In this document: positions 1 through 6,030 of the stretch, piece by piece | Layout of the letters: each line of letters starts with the position of its first letter | Position numbering within the stretch: the stretch's first letter is position 1 | Assembly (NCBI GenBank): GCA_021811745.1 | Contig: JAJZNH010000752.1 | Span: forward strand, 1-6,448 | Length of the DNA: 6,448 nucleotides | Direction: 5' to 3' | Source of the DNA: Acidobacteriota bacterium | Lineage (GTDB): Bacteria; Acidobacteriota; Terriglobia; Terriglobales; Acidobacteriaceae | Made by a program: the position numbers and the translations under genes | Notes under the pieces: model-generated | Databases searched by the model: none | What the model was told of the DNA's origin: nothing | Seen by the model: only the letters and a program-made list of their open reading frames with translations

Positions 1-1
1 C

Positions 2-91
2 CTTCCGGAAGGCTGGGGCATTGTCTTCGATGATCTGGGAGCCGGGTTGTATGCTTTGGTTGTAGCATCACTCATTCGCATCTGGTTCTGA
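2..91 (+). CDS. pgpA: Phosphatidylglycerophosphatase A, C-terminal end only (partial)
   Basis: Only the last 29 codons and the TGA stop (89-91) are in the window; the gene begins upstream. The visible peptide contains GWGIVFDDLGAGLYALVV, which resembles the C-terminus of PgpA-family membrane phosphatases: a conserved Gly-rich turn, an Asp-Asp pair, then Ala-Gly leading into a hydrophobic last membrane segment. PgpA removes the terminal phosphate of phosphatidylglycerophosphate to give phosphatidylglycerol, at the inner membrane. The frame stays open to the left edge, as expected for a cut gene. The next gene starts one base after the stop, which suggests a shared transcript and translational coupling. 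The call rests on a short segment, but the DD-x-x-AG-x-Y pattern is characteristic. Confidence 0.72.
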   Translation, partial: LPEGWGIVFDDLGAGLYALVVASLIRIWF

Positions 92-92
92 A

Positions 93-1142
93 ATGGCTCG
101 ATCCTCCGCTCAATCCGCTTCGGCAGCCGCTCCCGCGCCTCGCATCGCAGACGTTGTTCCCCCAGCCGCACTGCCCCTTGGCGAGGTGGAACTCCTCGGC
201 TCTCATCTGGGCGCAGACAGCTCTGGCCCGCCCACTGTTCTGGTGAACGGCAAGCCGGCGCATATCCTGATGAGCCGATCCTCGCGCCTGGTCTTCCGGG
301 TTCCCGAAAAAGCCTCTACGGGGATCGTGGAAGCGCGCAATCCCTCCGGCACGAGCAATGCTGTCCCAATCCGGGTGGCACGGGAACTCTCGGATGGTCT
401 GCACCCGGTCACCAGTCCGGCCGTCAGCCGGTCGGGCATGATCTATGCCACGGTCTCCGGCCCGCGCGGCAAGCAAACTCCCGTCTCGGTCGTCCGGGTC
501 AGTCCTGACGGTCACGGAACGCCGTTTGTGACCGGCATCCTCAACGCTACCGGTCTGGCTTTCAGCCCCGATGGCGACCTCTACGTCACCTCTCGCGCCG
601 AGGGCAACGTCTACCGGATCGACAATGCCGGCGAGCACACCGTCTATATCGAAGGGATGGGGGTAGCCACCGGCGCCGCCTTTGACGCCGATGGCAATCT
701 CTTTGTCGGCGACCGCAGCGGCACTATCTTCAAAATCAATTCCGAGCGCCAGATCTTCGTTCATGCCACGCTTGAGCCCAGCGTCGCCGCTTATCACATG
801 GCCGTGGGCGCCGATGGCACACTCTATGTGACCGCTCCGTCACTCTCGTCGAATGAGGCCATCTGGGCCATCGCTCCCAACGGCGACACGCGCGTCTGGT
901 ACCGCGGCCTCGGCCGCCCTCAGGGCCTCGCCCTATCCAACGAAGGCGATGTTTACGTGACTGCCTGCCTCCATGGCCGCCGGGGGCTGGTTCGCATCAC
1001 TCCCAAGGGTCAGGCTTCGCTGGTTCTTGCCGGAACCAATCTCGTCGGAGTCGCCTTTTCTCCGCTGGGAGGAACCATTTTGGCCACGCATGACGCTGTT
1101 TATGATGTGGACTTGGGAGTAGAAGGACTCAATTTGTTCTAG
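93..1142 (+). CDS. IPT/TIG domain plus NHL/SMP-30-like beta-propeller protein
   Basis: A 349-residue protein of unknown precise role. After a low-complexity Ser/Ala start (1-16), residues about 17-95 look like an IPT/TIG immunoglobulin-like domain (PRIADVVPPAALPLG, then the conserved turn LLGSHLG, ending SNAVPIRV). Residues about 105-345 form repeated propeller blades of the NHL/SMP-30 type: GLAFSPDGDLYVTSRAEGNV (154-173), GAAFDADGNLFVGDRSG (194-210), VGADGTLYVT (238-247), LSNEGDVYVT (281-290) and a last blade at about 318-340. The start has no hydrophobic signal core, so a cytoplasmic location is possible. I see no catalytic residue set that would prove lactonase activity; a binding or scaffold role is equally possible. 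The ATG follows the pgpA stop by one base with no clear Shine-Dalgarno sequence, so its translation probably depends on ribosomes finishing pgpA. Confidence 0.85.
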   Translation: MARSSAQSASAAAPAPRIADVVPPAALPLGEVELLGSHLGADSSGPPTVLVNGKPAHILMSRSSRLVFRVPEKASTGIVEARNPSGTSNAVPIRVARELSDGLHPVTSPAVSRSGMIYATVSGPRGKQTPVSVVRVSPDGHGTPFVTGILNATGLAFSPDGDLYVTSRAEGNVYRIDNAGEHTVYIEGMGVATGAAFDADGNLFVGDRSGTIFKINSERQIFVHATLEPSVAAYHMAVGADGTLYVTAPSLSSNEAIWAIAPNGDTRVWYRGLGRPQGLALSNEGDVYVTACLHGRRGLVRITPKGQASLVLAGTNLVGVAFSPLGGTILATHDAVYDVDLGVEGLNLF

Positions 1143-1143
1143 A

Positions 1144-1161
1144 TTTCAGCTTTCAGCCTTT
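1144..1161 (-). repeat. Degenerate 7-bp repeat, left (inverted) arm
   Basis: Directly after the stop of the propeller gene, the sequence is TTTCAGCTTTCAGCCTTT. Its reverse complement reads as heptamers of the form aGGCTGA-AAGCTGA-AA. The same heptamer family occurs in the opposite orientation at 1241-1276, so the two arms could pair in RNA or act as a shared repeat element. I see this directly; any function is unknown. Confidence 0.6.
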
Positions 1162-1240
1162 AACTTGACGGTGTGCATGTGGACTCATCGAACTGAAGCC
1201 TCGCTCGCGGCATGGGGGCGAGCATCGCGAAAAGAATAAA

Positions 1241-1276
1241 AGGCTGAGAAACTGATAGCTGAAAGCTGAGAGCTGC
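1241..1276 (+). repeat. Degenerate 7-bp tandem repeat, right arm, before cinA
   Basis: Five imperfect units with a period of seven: AGGCTGA, GAAACTGA (one base longer), TAGCTGA, AAGCTGA, GAGCTGC. The array ends four bases before the cinA ATG. The GAG within GCTGAGAGCTG is the only purine stretch close enough to serve as a weak ribosome binding site, so the repeat overlaps the translation start region. Together with the left arm at 1144-1161 it frames an otherwise featureless 79-base spacer. In that spacer I see only a short 6-bp hairpin (1203-1208 with 1218-1223) without a T-tract. Confidence 0.6.
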
Positions 1277-1280
1277 CTTT

Positions 1281-2525
1281 ATGAAATCCGAGATCATCGC
1301 CGTCGGTTCCGAGATGCTTACCCCGTTCCGCCAGGACACCAACTCCCTCTACCTGACGGAAAAGCTCAATGAAATCGGAGTCGCGGTTGCTTTCAAGACC
1401 ATCGTTGGCGACCGCCTTAAGGATCTCGTCAGCGCCATCCGTACCGCCCTTGGTCGCGTCGATGTTCTTGTCCTGATGGGAGGACTGGGACCAACGGAAG
1501 ACGACCTGACCCGCGAGGCCGTTGCCGAAGCGCTTTCGCTTACCTTGCGCCGCGACGCCTCCCAGGTGGCGGCCCTGCATGCGCGCGCCGCATCCTGGCG
1601 CATCACCATGCCCGCCAACAATCTGAAGCAAGCCGACATTCTTGAAGGCGCGACCATTCTGCCCAATCCCAACGGCAGCGCTCCCGGCCAGTGGCTCGAT
1701 ATCACCTTTGACGGTTACCGCAAACTTGTCATGCTGATCCCGGGGCCGCCGCACGAATGCCGGCCGCTGTTCGACACAGAGTGCGTGTCAAGGCTGAAAG
1801 CGATTCTGCCGCCGCGAGCCATTGCGCGGCGCACCTTGCGCGCGGCAATGATTCCCGAGTCTCAGGCCGACAAGCTGCTGGCTCCCATCTACACGAAATA
1901 CAAAGACGTAGAAACCACGATCCTGGCGCACGCGGGCGACATCCAGTTGATCCTGCTCTGCGCCAAGCCCGACATCGAGGAAGCGCGCGCGCGGGTGGAT
2001 GAGCTGGCCGGACAAATGGAAGAGGCGCTCGACGACTGGGTCTATTCTTCTCAAGGAGAAACGCTGGAGCAGATTGTCCTTTATTACCTCGGCCTTCGCC
2101 AGGCCACCCTCGCCGTAGCAGAAAGCTGCACCGGCGGCATGATCGCCCAGCGGATCACTTCTGTCCCGGGCAGCTCGCGTTCCTTCCTGGGCGGCGCCGT
2201 CGTCTATTCCAACGAACTCAAGGCGGCTTTCGCCGGCGTTCCTATCCAGCTTATCGCCGAGCATGGCGCGGTCTCTGAACAGGTGGCCACAGCCCTCGCG
2301 GAAGGCATTCGCCTCCGCACCGGCGCCACCCTGGGCCTGGGCGTCACCGGCATCGCCGGACCGGGCGGCGCAACCGATTCCAAACCCGTCGGCCTCGTCT
2401 ACATGGCTGTCTCAGATGGGCAAAAGAACGAAGTCGTGTCGCGCACCTTCCGCGGCGACCGCCAGCGTATCCGCGAATGGACCACACAGCAATCTCTCGA
2501 TCTGATTCGCAAGCGGCTCATGTAA
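1281..2525 (+). CDS. cinA: CinA-family protein: nucleotide pyrophosphatase and NMN amidohydrolase
   Basis: A full-length two-domain CinA of 414 residues, the usual length for the family. Residues 1-170 are the molybdopterin-binding-like (COG1058) domain: EIIAVGSEML (4-13), MGGLGPTEDDLTRE (66-79) and LIPGPPHE (152-159). In characterised relatives this domain hydrolyses ADP-ribose and related dinucleotides. Residues about 258-410 are the PncC-type domain: LAVAESCTGGMIAQRIT (277-293), GGAVVYSNELK (304-314), GAVSEQVA (329-336) and GVTGIAGPGGATDSKPVGLV (354-373). This domain deamidates nicotinamide mononucleotide to nicotinate mononucleotide in pyridine-nucleotide recycling. The serine of ESCTGG and the GVTGIAGPGG loop are intact, so the protein should be active in the cytoplasm. 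The start is the first ATG that includes the conserved first beta-strand; the Shine-Dalgarno sequence is weak. It lies downstream of the pgpA and propeller genes on the same strand. Confidence 0.96.
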   Translation: MKSEIIAVGSEMLTPFRQDTNSLYLTEKLNEIGVAVAFKTIVGDRLKDLVSAIRTALGRVDVLVLMGGLGPTEDDLTREAVAEALSLTLRRDASQVAALHARAASWRITMPANNLKQADILEGATILPNPNGSAPGQWLDITFDGYRKLVMLIPGPPHECRPLFDTECVSRLKAILPPRAIARRTLRAAMIPESQADKLLAPIYTKYKDVETTILAHAGDIQLILLCAKPDIEEARARVDELAGQMEEALDDWVYSSQGETLEQIVLYYLGLRQATLAVAESCTGGMIAQRITSVPGSSRSFLGGAVVYSNELKAAFAGVPIQLIAEHGAVSEQVATALAEGIRLRTGATLGLGVTGIAGPGGATDSKPVGLVYMAVSDGQKNEVVSRTFRGDRQRIREWTTQQSLDLIRKRLM

Positions 2526-2536
2526 GAACCGCTTGC
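2509..2536. terminator. Hairpin across the cinA stop codon (possible terminator)
   Basis: GCAAGCGG (2509-2516) is perfectly complementary to CCGCTTGC (2529-2536), giving an 8-bp stem and a 12-base loop that contains the cinA stop codon. A small palindrome, CTCTCAGAGAG, follows immediately (2537-2547). No T-tract follows on the plus strand, so intrinsic termination is uncertain. The position between convergent genes (cinA and the minus-strand gene ending at 2595) fits a transcription end or an mRNA-stabilising structure. Confidence 0.4.
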
Positions 2537-2594
2537 CTCTCAGAGAGCGGCGCAGAAGCGCGCCTGGGCCGCAGCTCAATAATTACCCGGCCAC

Positions 2595-3710
2595 TCAGGG
2601 ATGCAGGACCAGCGTCTGGTTCAACTGGAATGTCAGAACCGACTCGGCAGGAACATTCACGCGCTTGCCACGGGTCAAGAACTGCCCAAGCGCACCCATG
2701 CCACCGCCCGCCAGCGCGCCGATGCCCGCTCCCCTGCCGCCGCCAAAAACAGCGCCCAGAAGCGCACCCAACCCGGCGCCGCCACCGGCAAACTCCGCCG
2801 TACGCTTATTCATGCCAAAACCTGCCGAGTTCTTCTCCATAACCGACGAAGAATCCACACGGTATTGAGTGCCATTCAAATTAACCGCGTACAGAGCCAG
2901 CGCAAGATCCTTGCTGCTCGCGTTTGTACCCTGGTTCAGGTCCACTACCTGCAGTTCAGCGCTCGACCCCTGCGGAATTCCCACTGCGCCAGTGCTATCA
3001 ACGATGTTCTGCTGGATGCGGGCCGGATAGAGTTTTCCAATCGCATCTTTGGCTGTGTCGATCCCGACATCGGTCCGGACAACGATCTGCGTGCCTGAGG
3101 GAATCACCACCGAAGGCGTGCCCTGCCCTGCGACTGCCGGCACGGCAGCGCTGCTGGGAGAGGAAGGCATATACCCGGACGCTTGAGCCCCGTAATTCCC
3201 GGCCATCGCGGCGCCCGAGTTGTAAGCAGACTGCGCTGCAGCAGCGCCCGAGTTGTAAGCAGACTGCGCTGCAGCAGCGCCCGAATTGTAGGCGGACTGT
3301 GCCGCAGCGGTACCCGTATTATAGGCGGACTGCGCCGCAGAGCCCATTGGCGCTCCGTTCGCGGACGGCTGCGTAAAGACCATCGACGCGATATCCTTCA
3401 TCGGAAACACGTATGCAATCCCGTTGGATCCGCGAAAGGAGACCTTCGTTACGCCCACCAATTGGCCGGTATAGGACTGCCCGCCGCGGAGGGAGATGTG
3501 ATCGGAAACGTTCGAGAACACCAGCGACTGCACGTCCGCCAGGGGGAATGTGTATTGAATGCCCGAAGTGTCCTTGAAGATCAACTTGCCGTTAGGAGCA
3601 CCCGTATAAACTCCGGAATAGCTTTTGCCGTCCCGCAGGATGACGAAGTCCGCATGTGCGGCGGCGGAGAACAGGAGAGCAACGATCGAGAGCAAAACAA
3701 TCTTTTTCAT
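2595..3710 (-). CDS. Exported protein of unknown function with SH3-like repeats, Ala-rich linker and Gly-zipper
   Basis: I do not recognise a named family; similar modular proteins are typical of Acidobacteria. From ATG at 3710 it has 371 residues. MKKIVLLSIVALLFSAAAHA is a classic Sec signal peptide with an A-H-A cleavage site before DFVIL. Two related ~38-residue units follow, DGKSYSGVYTG...GIQYTFPLADVQSLVF and GGQSYTGQLVG...GIAYVFPMKDIASMVF, which look like an SH3/KOW-like duplication. Next comes an Ala/Gln/Ser/Tyr tandem repeat of 11 residues, then a beta-rich domain (SVVIPSGTQIVVRTD to VNLNGTQYRVDSS). Near the C-terminus GGGAGLGALLGAVFGGGRG is a Gly-zipper, which could insert in or pack against a membrane. 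The final NVPAESVLTFQLNQTLVL resembles the end of other envelope proteins. A TTG two codons upstream (3716) was rejected because AAGAGG lies six bases before the ATG. Periplasmic or outer-membrane location is inferred. Confidence 0.8.
   Translation of the reverse strand: MKKIVLLSIVALLFSAAAHADFVILRDGKSYSGVYTGAPNGKLIFKDTSGIQYTFPLADVQSLVFSNVSDHISLRGGQSYTGQLVGVTKVSFRGSNGIAYVFPMKDIASMVFTQPSANGAPMGSAAQSAYNTGTAAAQSAYNSGAAAAQSAYNSGAAAAQSAYNSGAAMAGNYGAQASGYMPSSPSSAAVPAVAGQGTPSVVIPSGTQIVVRTDVGIDTAKDAIGKLYPARIQQNIVDSTGAVGIPQGSSAELQVVDLNQGTNASSKDLALALYAVNLNGTQYRVDSSSVMEKNSAGFGMNKRTAEFAGGGAGLGALLGAVFGGGRGAGIGALAGGGMGALGQFLTRGKRVNVPAESVLTFQLNQTLVLHP
3211..3342 (-). repeat. Four tandem 33-bp units encoding an 11-residue Ala-rich repeat
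   Basis: Units lie at 3211-3243, 3244-3276, 3277-3309 and 3310-3342. The first two are identical at all 33 bases. The third differs at several mostly synonymous positions and the fourth is more diverged. Each encodes a version of AAQSAYNSGAA in the exported protein on the minus strand. The unit length is a multiple of three, so gain or loss of units keeps the frame. The gradient from identical to diverged units suggests recent expansion at the 3211 end. Confidence 0.9.
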
Positions 3711-3716
3711 CCTCAA

Positions 3717-3722
3717 CCTCTT
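3717..3722 (-). promoter_or_regulatory. Ribosome binding site that fixes the start at 3710
   Basis: On the minus strand AAGAGG is followed by TTGAGG and then ATG-AAA-AAG. The six-base spacing to ATG at 3710 is ideal, while the alternative TTG at 3716 would directly abut it. The ATG also gives a normal signal peptide beginning MKK. Confidence 0.75.
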
Positions 3723-3965
3723 GGCCGAGACCGCTCTTTACAAAATAGGATCCAGGGGAAAAATCGAGCTGACTGGCTTGCATCCATGCGGCTCAGACAC
3801 TGACACGTTTTCATACTCATACCTGCCGCCCGCCTTGTCAATGCGCGCGGCAGCAACAGCAATCCCGCCCAGCCCGCAGGCTCGTAATATGCCTCCGCGC
3901 GAGCCGTCTGCAAACCCTTCGGTCAGAGTAACAAGACGCCTCATCGAGGCGCTGGCGCTTCCATC
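3723..3965. other. Divergent intergenic region, no supported gene
   Basis: The stretch between the exported-protein gene and the galM control region has open frames on both strands but none with a recognisable domain or a convincing ribosome binding site. A tight hairpin, CGCCTC-ATC-GAGGCG (3937-3951), is present without a T-tract. The minus-strand promoter of the exported gene should lie here; TATTTTG near 3742-3748 is a possible -10 element, but no matching -35 is visible. Confidence 0.5.
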
Positions 3966-3968
3966 TGG

Positions 3969-3998
3969 TTTACTGGAATAACGTTTACATGCTATCGT
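3969..3998 (+). promoter_or_regulatory. Possible sigma-70-like promoter for galM
   Basis: TTTACT (3969-3974) could be a -35 element. After an 18-base spacer comes TATCGT (3993-3998), preceded by TG-C, that is, an extended -10. Each hexamer matches the consensus at four of six positions. Transcription would begin at about 4005, after the ATG at 4003, which agrees with choosing the GTG at 4066 as the galM start. Confidence 0.35.
3976..3989 (+). promoter_or_regulatory. LacI/CcpA-like operator half-site
   Basis: GAATAACGTTTACA contains one perfect half (CG-TTTACA) of the LacI-family palindrome TGTAAACGTTTACA around a central CG at 3982-3983; the left half is degraded. It lies between the possible -35 and -10 elements of a sugar gene, where a repressor would block transcription. 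The call is weak because only one half matches. Confidence 0.25.
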
Positions 3999-4020
3999 CC
4001 AATTGCCTGCGGATGCGGGG

Positions 4021-4048
4021 CAGACGCCAGACTTACCCAAGGCGTCTG
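4021..4048 (+). promoter_or_regulatory. Leader hairpin just upstream of the galM ribosome binding site
   Basis: CAGACGCC (4021-4028) pairs perfectly with GGCGTCTG (4041-4048): an 8-bp stem with a 12-base loop. It ends five bases before the AGAGG (4053-4057) that serves GTG 4066, so it could affect ribosome access or mRNA stability. A role is inferred only. Confidence 0.4.
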
Positions 4049-4065
4049 GAGAAGAGGCGGAAACT

Positions 4066-5181
4066 GTGAAGAGACTGTTTTCATGCACTGGAACCGTGAT
4101 TGTGGCTGCAATGGCTCTTACGGCCGTTGCGCGAGGAGAGGTAAAGATGGCGATTTGGGGTCATACCGACAAAGGTGAGGCCGTGCCGATCTACACGCTG
4201 ACAAGCGGAAAGATCGAGGTGCGGGTAACAGCGTATGGCGCGCGGCTGGTGAGTATCAAAACACCGGATCGTAATGGCAAGGTGGAAGACATCGTACTCG
4301 GGTATGACTCGCTGCAGGACTACCTGAAACCCAATCCGTACTTTGGTGCCATCGTGGGCCGCTACGGCAACCGCATTGGTCACGGCAAGTTCTCGATCGA
4401 CGGGAAGACCTATCAGATTCCCTTGAACAATGGCCCCAACGCCTTGCACGGCGGGCCGGTCGGCTTTGATCAGCATGTATGGCAGTCGCACGAAGTCCCG
4501 GACGGTGTGGAATTCACCCATGTGAGCCCGGACGGGGACATGGGATTCCCCGGGAAACTGACCGCCAAGGTGAAGTACACCCTGACGGGCAACACCCTTC
4601 GCATCGACTACTACGCAACCACCGACAAGCCTACGATCCTCAACCTGACCAACCATGCCTATTTCAACCTGCACGGTAACGATAAGGGCAACGTGCTCGA
4701 TCAGGAGATTGAGCTGAATGCCGATAAGTACACTCCAACGGATGCGGGGCTGATTCCGACCGGCAAAGAAGATCCGGTGGCCGGCACCCCCCTCGACTTC
4801 CGCAAGCTGACACCGATCGGAGCGCGAATCAACGATAATTTCGAGGCGCTGAAATATGCCGGCGGATACGATCAGAACTTCATCCTGAACGGAAAGCCCG
4901 GGACGCTCCGGCTGGCCGCGATTGCGGAAGACCCTGTGAGCGGGCGGAAGATGACGCTGGAAACGACCCAGCCCGGCATCCAGTTCTACTCTGGCAACTT
5001 CCTGGATGGAACGCTCACCGGCCGGCATGGAATCAAGTATCAGAAGCACTCGGCCTTCTGCCTGGAAACGCAGCATTTTCCCGACTCGCCGAACCACCCG
5101 AACTTCCCGAGCACAGTCCTGCGGCCCGGAGAGACCTACCACCAGACGACTACCTACACGTTCAGCACGATTGGAAAGTAA
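4066..5181 (+). CDS. galM: Aldose 1-epimerase (mutarotase), probably exported
   Basis: The protein interconverts alpha and beta anomers of aldoses such as galactose and glucose. Numbered from the GTG (371 residues), the family signatures are GRYGNRIGHGKF (98-109), NALHGG with a His at 128, NLTNHAYFNLHG with the catalytic His at 197, GGYDQNF with Asp at 269, and CLETQHFPDSPNHPNFPS with the catalytic Glu at 334. All are intact. Residues 1-22 have a basic start (KR) and a hydrophobic core ending A-V-A, which looks like a signal peptide, so a periplasmic enzyme is likely. GTG 4066 has AGAGG eight bases upstream. The in-frame ATG at 4003 was rejected because a stable hairpin and the ribosome binding site would lie inside the coding region. 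An ATG at 4147 with its own strong ribosome binding site would give a 344-residue cytoplasmic form close to the usual length of the family. Confidence 0.93.
   Translation: MKRLFSCTGTVIVAAMALTAVARGEVKMAIWGHTDKGEAVPIYTLTSGKIEVRVTAYGARLVSIKTPDRNGKVEDIVLGYDSLQDYLKPNPYFGAIVGRYGNRIGHGKFSIDGKTYQIPLNNGPNALHGGPVGFDQHVWQSHEVPDGVEFTHVSPDGDMGFPGKLTAKVKYTLTGNTLRIDYYATTDKPTILNLTNHAYFNLHGNDKGNVLDQEIELNADKYTPTDAGLIPTGKEDPVAGTPLDFRKLTPIGARINDNFEALKYAGGYDQNFILNGKPGTLRLAAIAEDPVSGRKMTLETTQPGIQFYSGNFLDGTLTGRHGIKYQKHSAFCLETQHFPDSPNHPNFPSTVLRPGETYHQTTTYTFSTIGK
4135..4141 (+). promoter_or_regulatory. Second strong ribosome binding site inside the galM frame
   Basis: GGAGAGG lies five bases before ATG 4147, which begins MAIWGHTDKGE, close to where unexported GalM proteins begin. 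It overlaps codons at the signal-peptide cleavage region (A-R-G-E-V). It may direct a cytoplasmic form, or be the only real start, in which case the upstream signal-like peptide is not translated. Confidence 0.5.
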
Positions 5182-5199
5182 ATCAAGCCCGGAAAATGC

Positions 5200-5243
5200 A
5201 GGGGCCGGCCGCTGGCGCAACCCGCCACAACAGGCCGGCCCTT
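5200..5243. terminator. Long hairpin between convergent genes, likely bidirectional terminator
   Basis: GGGCCGGCC (5202-5210) pairs with GGCCGGCCC (5233-5241), extended by a G-T and an A-T pair to 11 bp. The loop holds a second stem, TGGCG (5213-5217) with CGCCA (5223-5227). It lies 18 bases after the galM stop. On the minus strand it is followed by GCATTTTCC, a short T-tract suited to ending the deaminase transcript; on the plus strand only CTT follows. The rest of 5182-5310 shows nothing else recognisable. Confidence 0.6.
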
Positions 5244-5310
5244 CCGCTCAAGGCTAGATGTTTCTTCGCAAGCGGCCTCGCCCGATTTCTATCCCCCCGA
5301 GGAAAAGCTC

Positions 5311-6030
5311 TCAGAAAAACGTCTGCACCAGACCGACGGCTTCATAGCTGGCGTTCAATACCGGGATCGCGCGCCATTTGTCGAAGGTCAGGCAGGGATG
5401 CAGAATGTCAAACGCGATCATGTCGCCCACGCGCAGGTCGTCCTGCCCGCCCTTCTTCATGTACGCGTGCTGGTCCATCATTTTGGTCACTGACCAGTGC
5501 GCCGGAGCCGGTTCAGGCGCGGCTTGTCCCGGCCTGTAATGCAACGCCGGAACGGGAAGACCGGAGTCAAAAGCCGCATCGCGCTTGCCCATGCCGATAA
5601 TCGCCTTCTCAGCCTCCGGAACCGATTGCACATACGCCCAGACTTGCAGAGCGGGCACTAGGCCCGAACGCATCTGGCGCGCAATGGGATTGCGTTCGAG
5701 AATCTTTGCCTGCGCCTCGCGATAAGCGCCGACATCGTGCGTAAGATAACAGCCCGGGCGCAGGACGATCTCCACGGCATCGCCGAATCCAGCAGCGGAA
5801 AATTCCTCGGCAACCACGTCATACCAGACCGAACCGGCGCCGGAAAGCAGCGCGGGCTCCCGCTGGAACCGCTTTTCGGCGGCCAGCTTTCGCGTGACGT
5901 CCGCCGTCCTTTTGAGGAATGCGCGGATGGAAGGCTCGTCATCGAGCACGCCTTCATACATCTCGACACCGCACAGCGCAATCGCACCCTGCCAGCGGGC
6001 AAGCGCGGCCAGCGCCGATTGCAATTGCCG
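5311..6030 (-). pseudogene. D-serine deaminase / D-threonine aldolase-like enzyme, C-terminal ~240 residues
   Basis: Fold-type III PLP enzymes of this group (alanine racemase-like barrel plus a C-terminal zinc-containing 'putative serine dehydratase' domain) break down D-serine or D-threonine and relatives. Visible signatures are GVEMYEGVLDDE (158-169), the phosphate-contact region SGAGSVWYDVV (200-210), RPGCYLTHDVGAY (228-240), LRVGDMIAF (336-344) and the zinc-type HPC motif (His 348, Cys 350) in DILHPCLTFDKW. About 150-180 N-terminal residues with the Schiff-base lysine are missing. The C-terminus looks complete, ending GLVQTFF. Gene order with galM (convergent, shared terminator) and ~62% GC by hand count at 5581-5640 suggest this half belongs to the same genome as the rest of the window. 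Confidence 0.82.

Noticed and set aside
1203..1223. Short hairpin GCTCGC / GCGAGC as a terminator before cinA
   Set aside because: Six base pairs with a 9-base loop and no T-tract; too weak to call.
3211..3342. CRISPR-like array of ~33-bp repeats
   Set aside because: The units are directly adjacent with no unique spacers and are codons of a protein repeat.
3714..3716. TTG at 3716 as start of the exported protein
   Set aside because: The ribosome binding site would abut it; ATG at 3710 has ideal spacing and gives a normal MKK signal peptide start.
3183..3803. Plus-strand open frame over the tandem repeat and signal-peptide region
   Set aside because: Its repeats are the antisense of the Ala-rich repeat; the minus-strand reading has a signal peptide and a good ribosome binding site.
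4003..4065. ATG at 4003 as the galM start
   Set aside because: It has no ribosome binding site, would place an 8-bp hairpin and AGAGG inside the coding region, and would bury the signal peptide behind 21 polar residues.
3738..4088. Minus-strand open frame of 116 codons in the divergent intergenic region
   Set aside because: It has no recognised domain and runs backwards through the galM leader and the galM start; evidence is too weak to call a gene.
4081..5220. Long minus-strand open frame opposite galM (379 codons)
   Set aside because: It is antisense to a clear galM with all catalytic residues intact. The translation shows no recognisable domain and is a by-product of GC-rich third positions.
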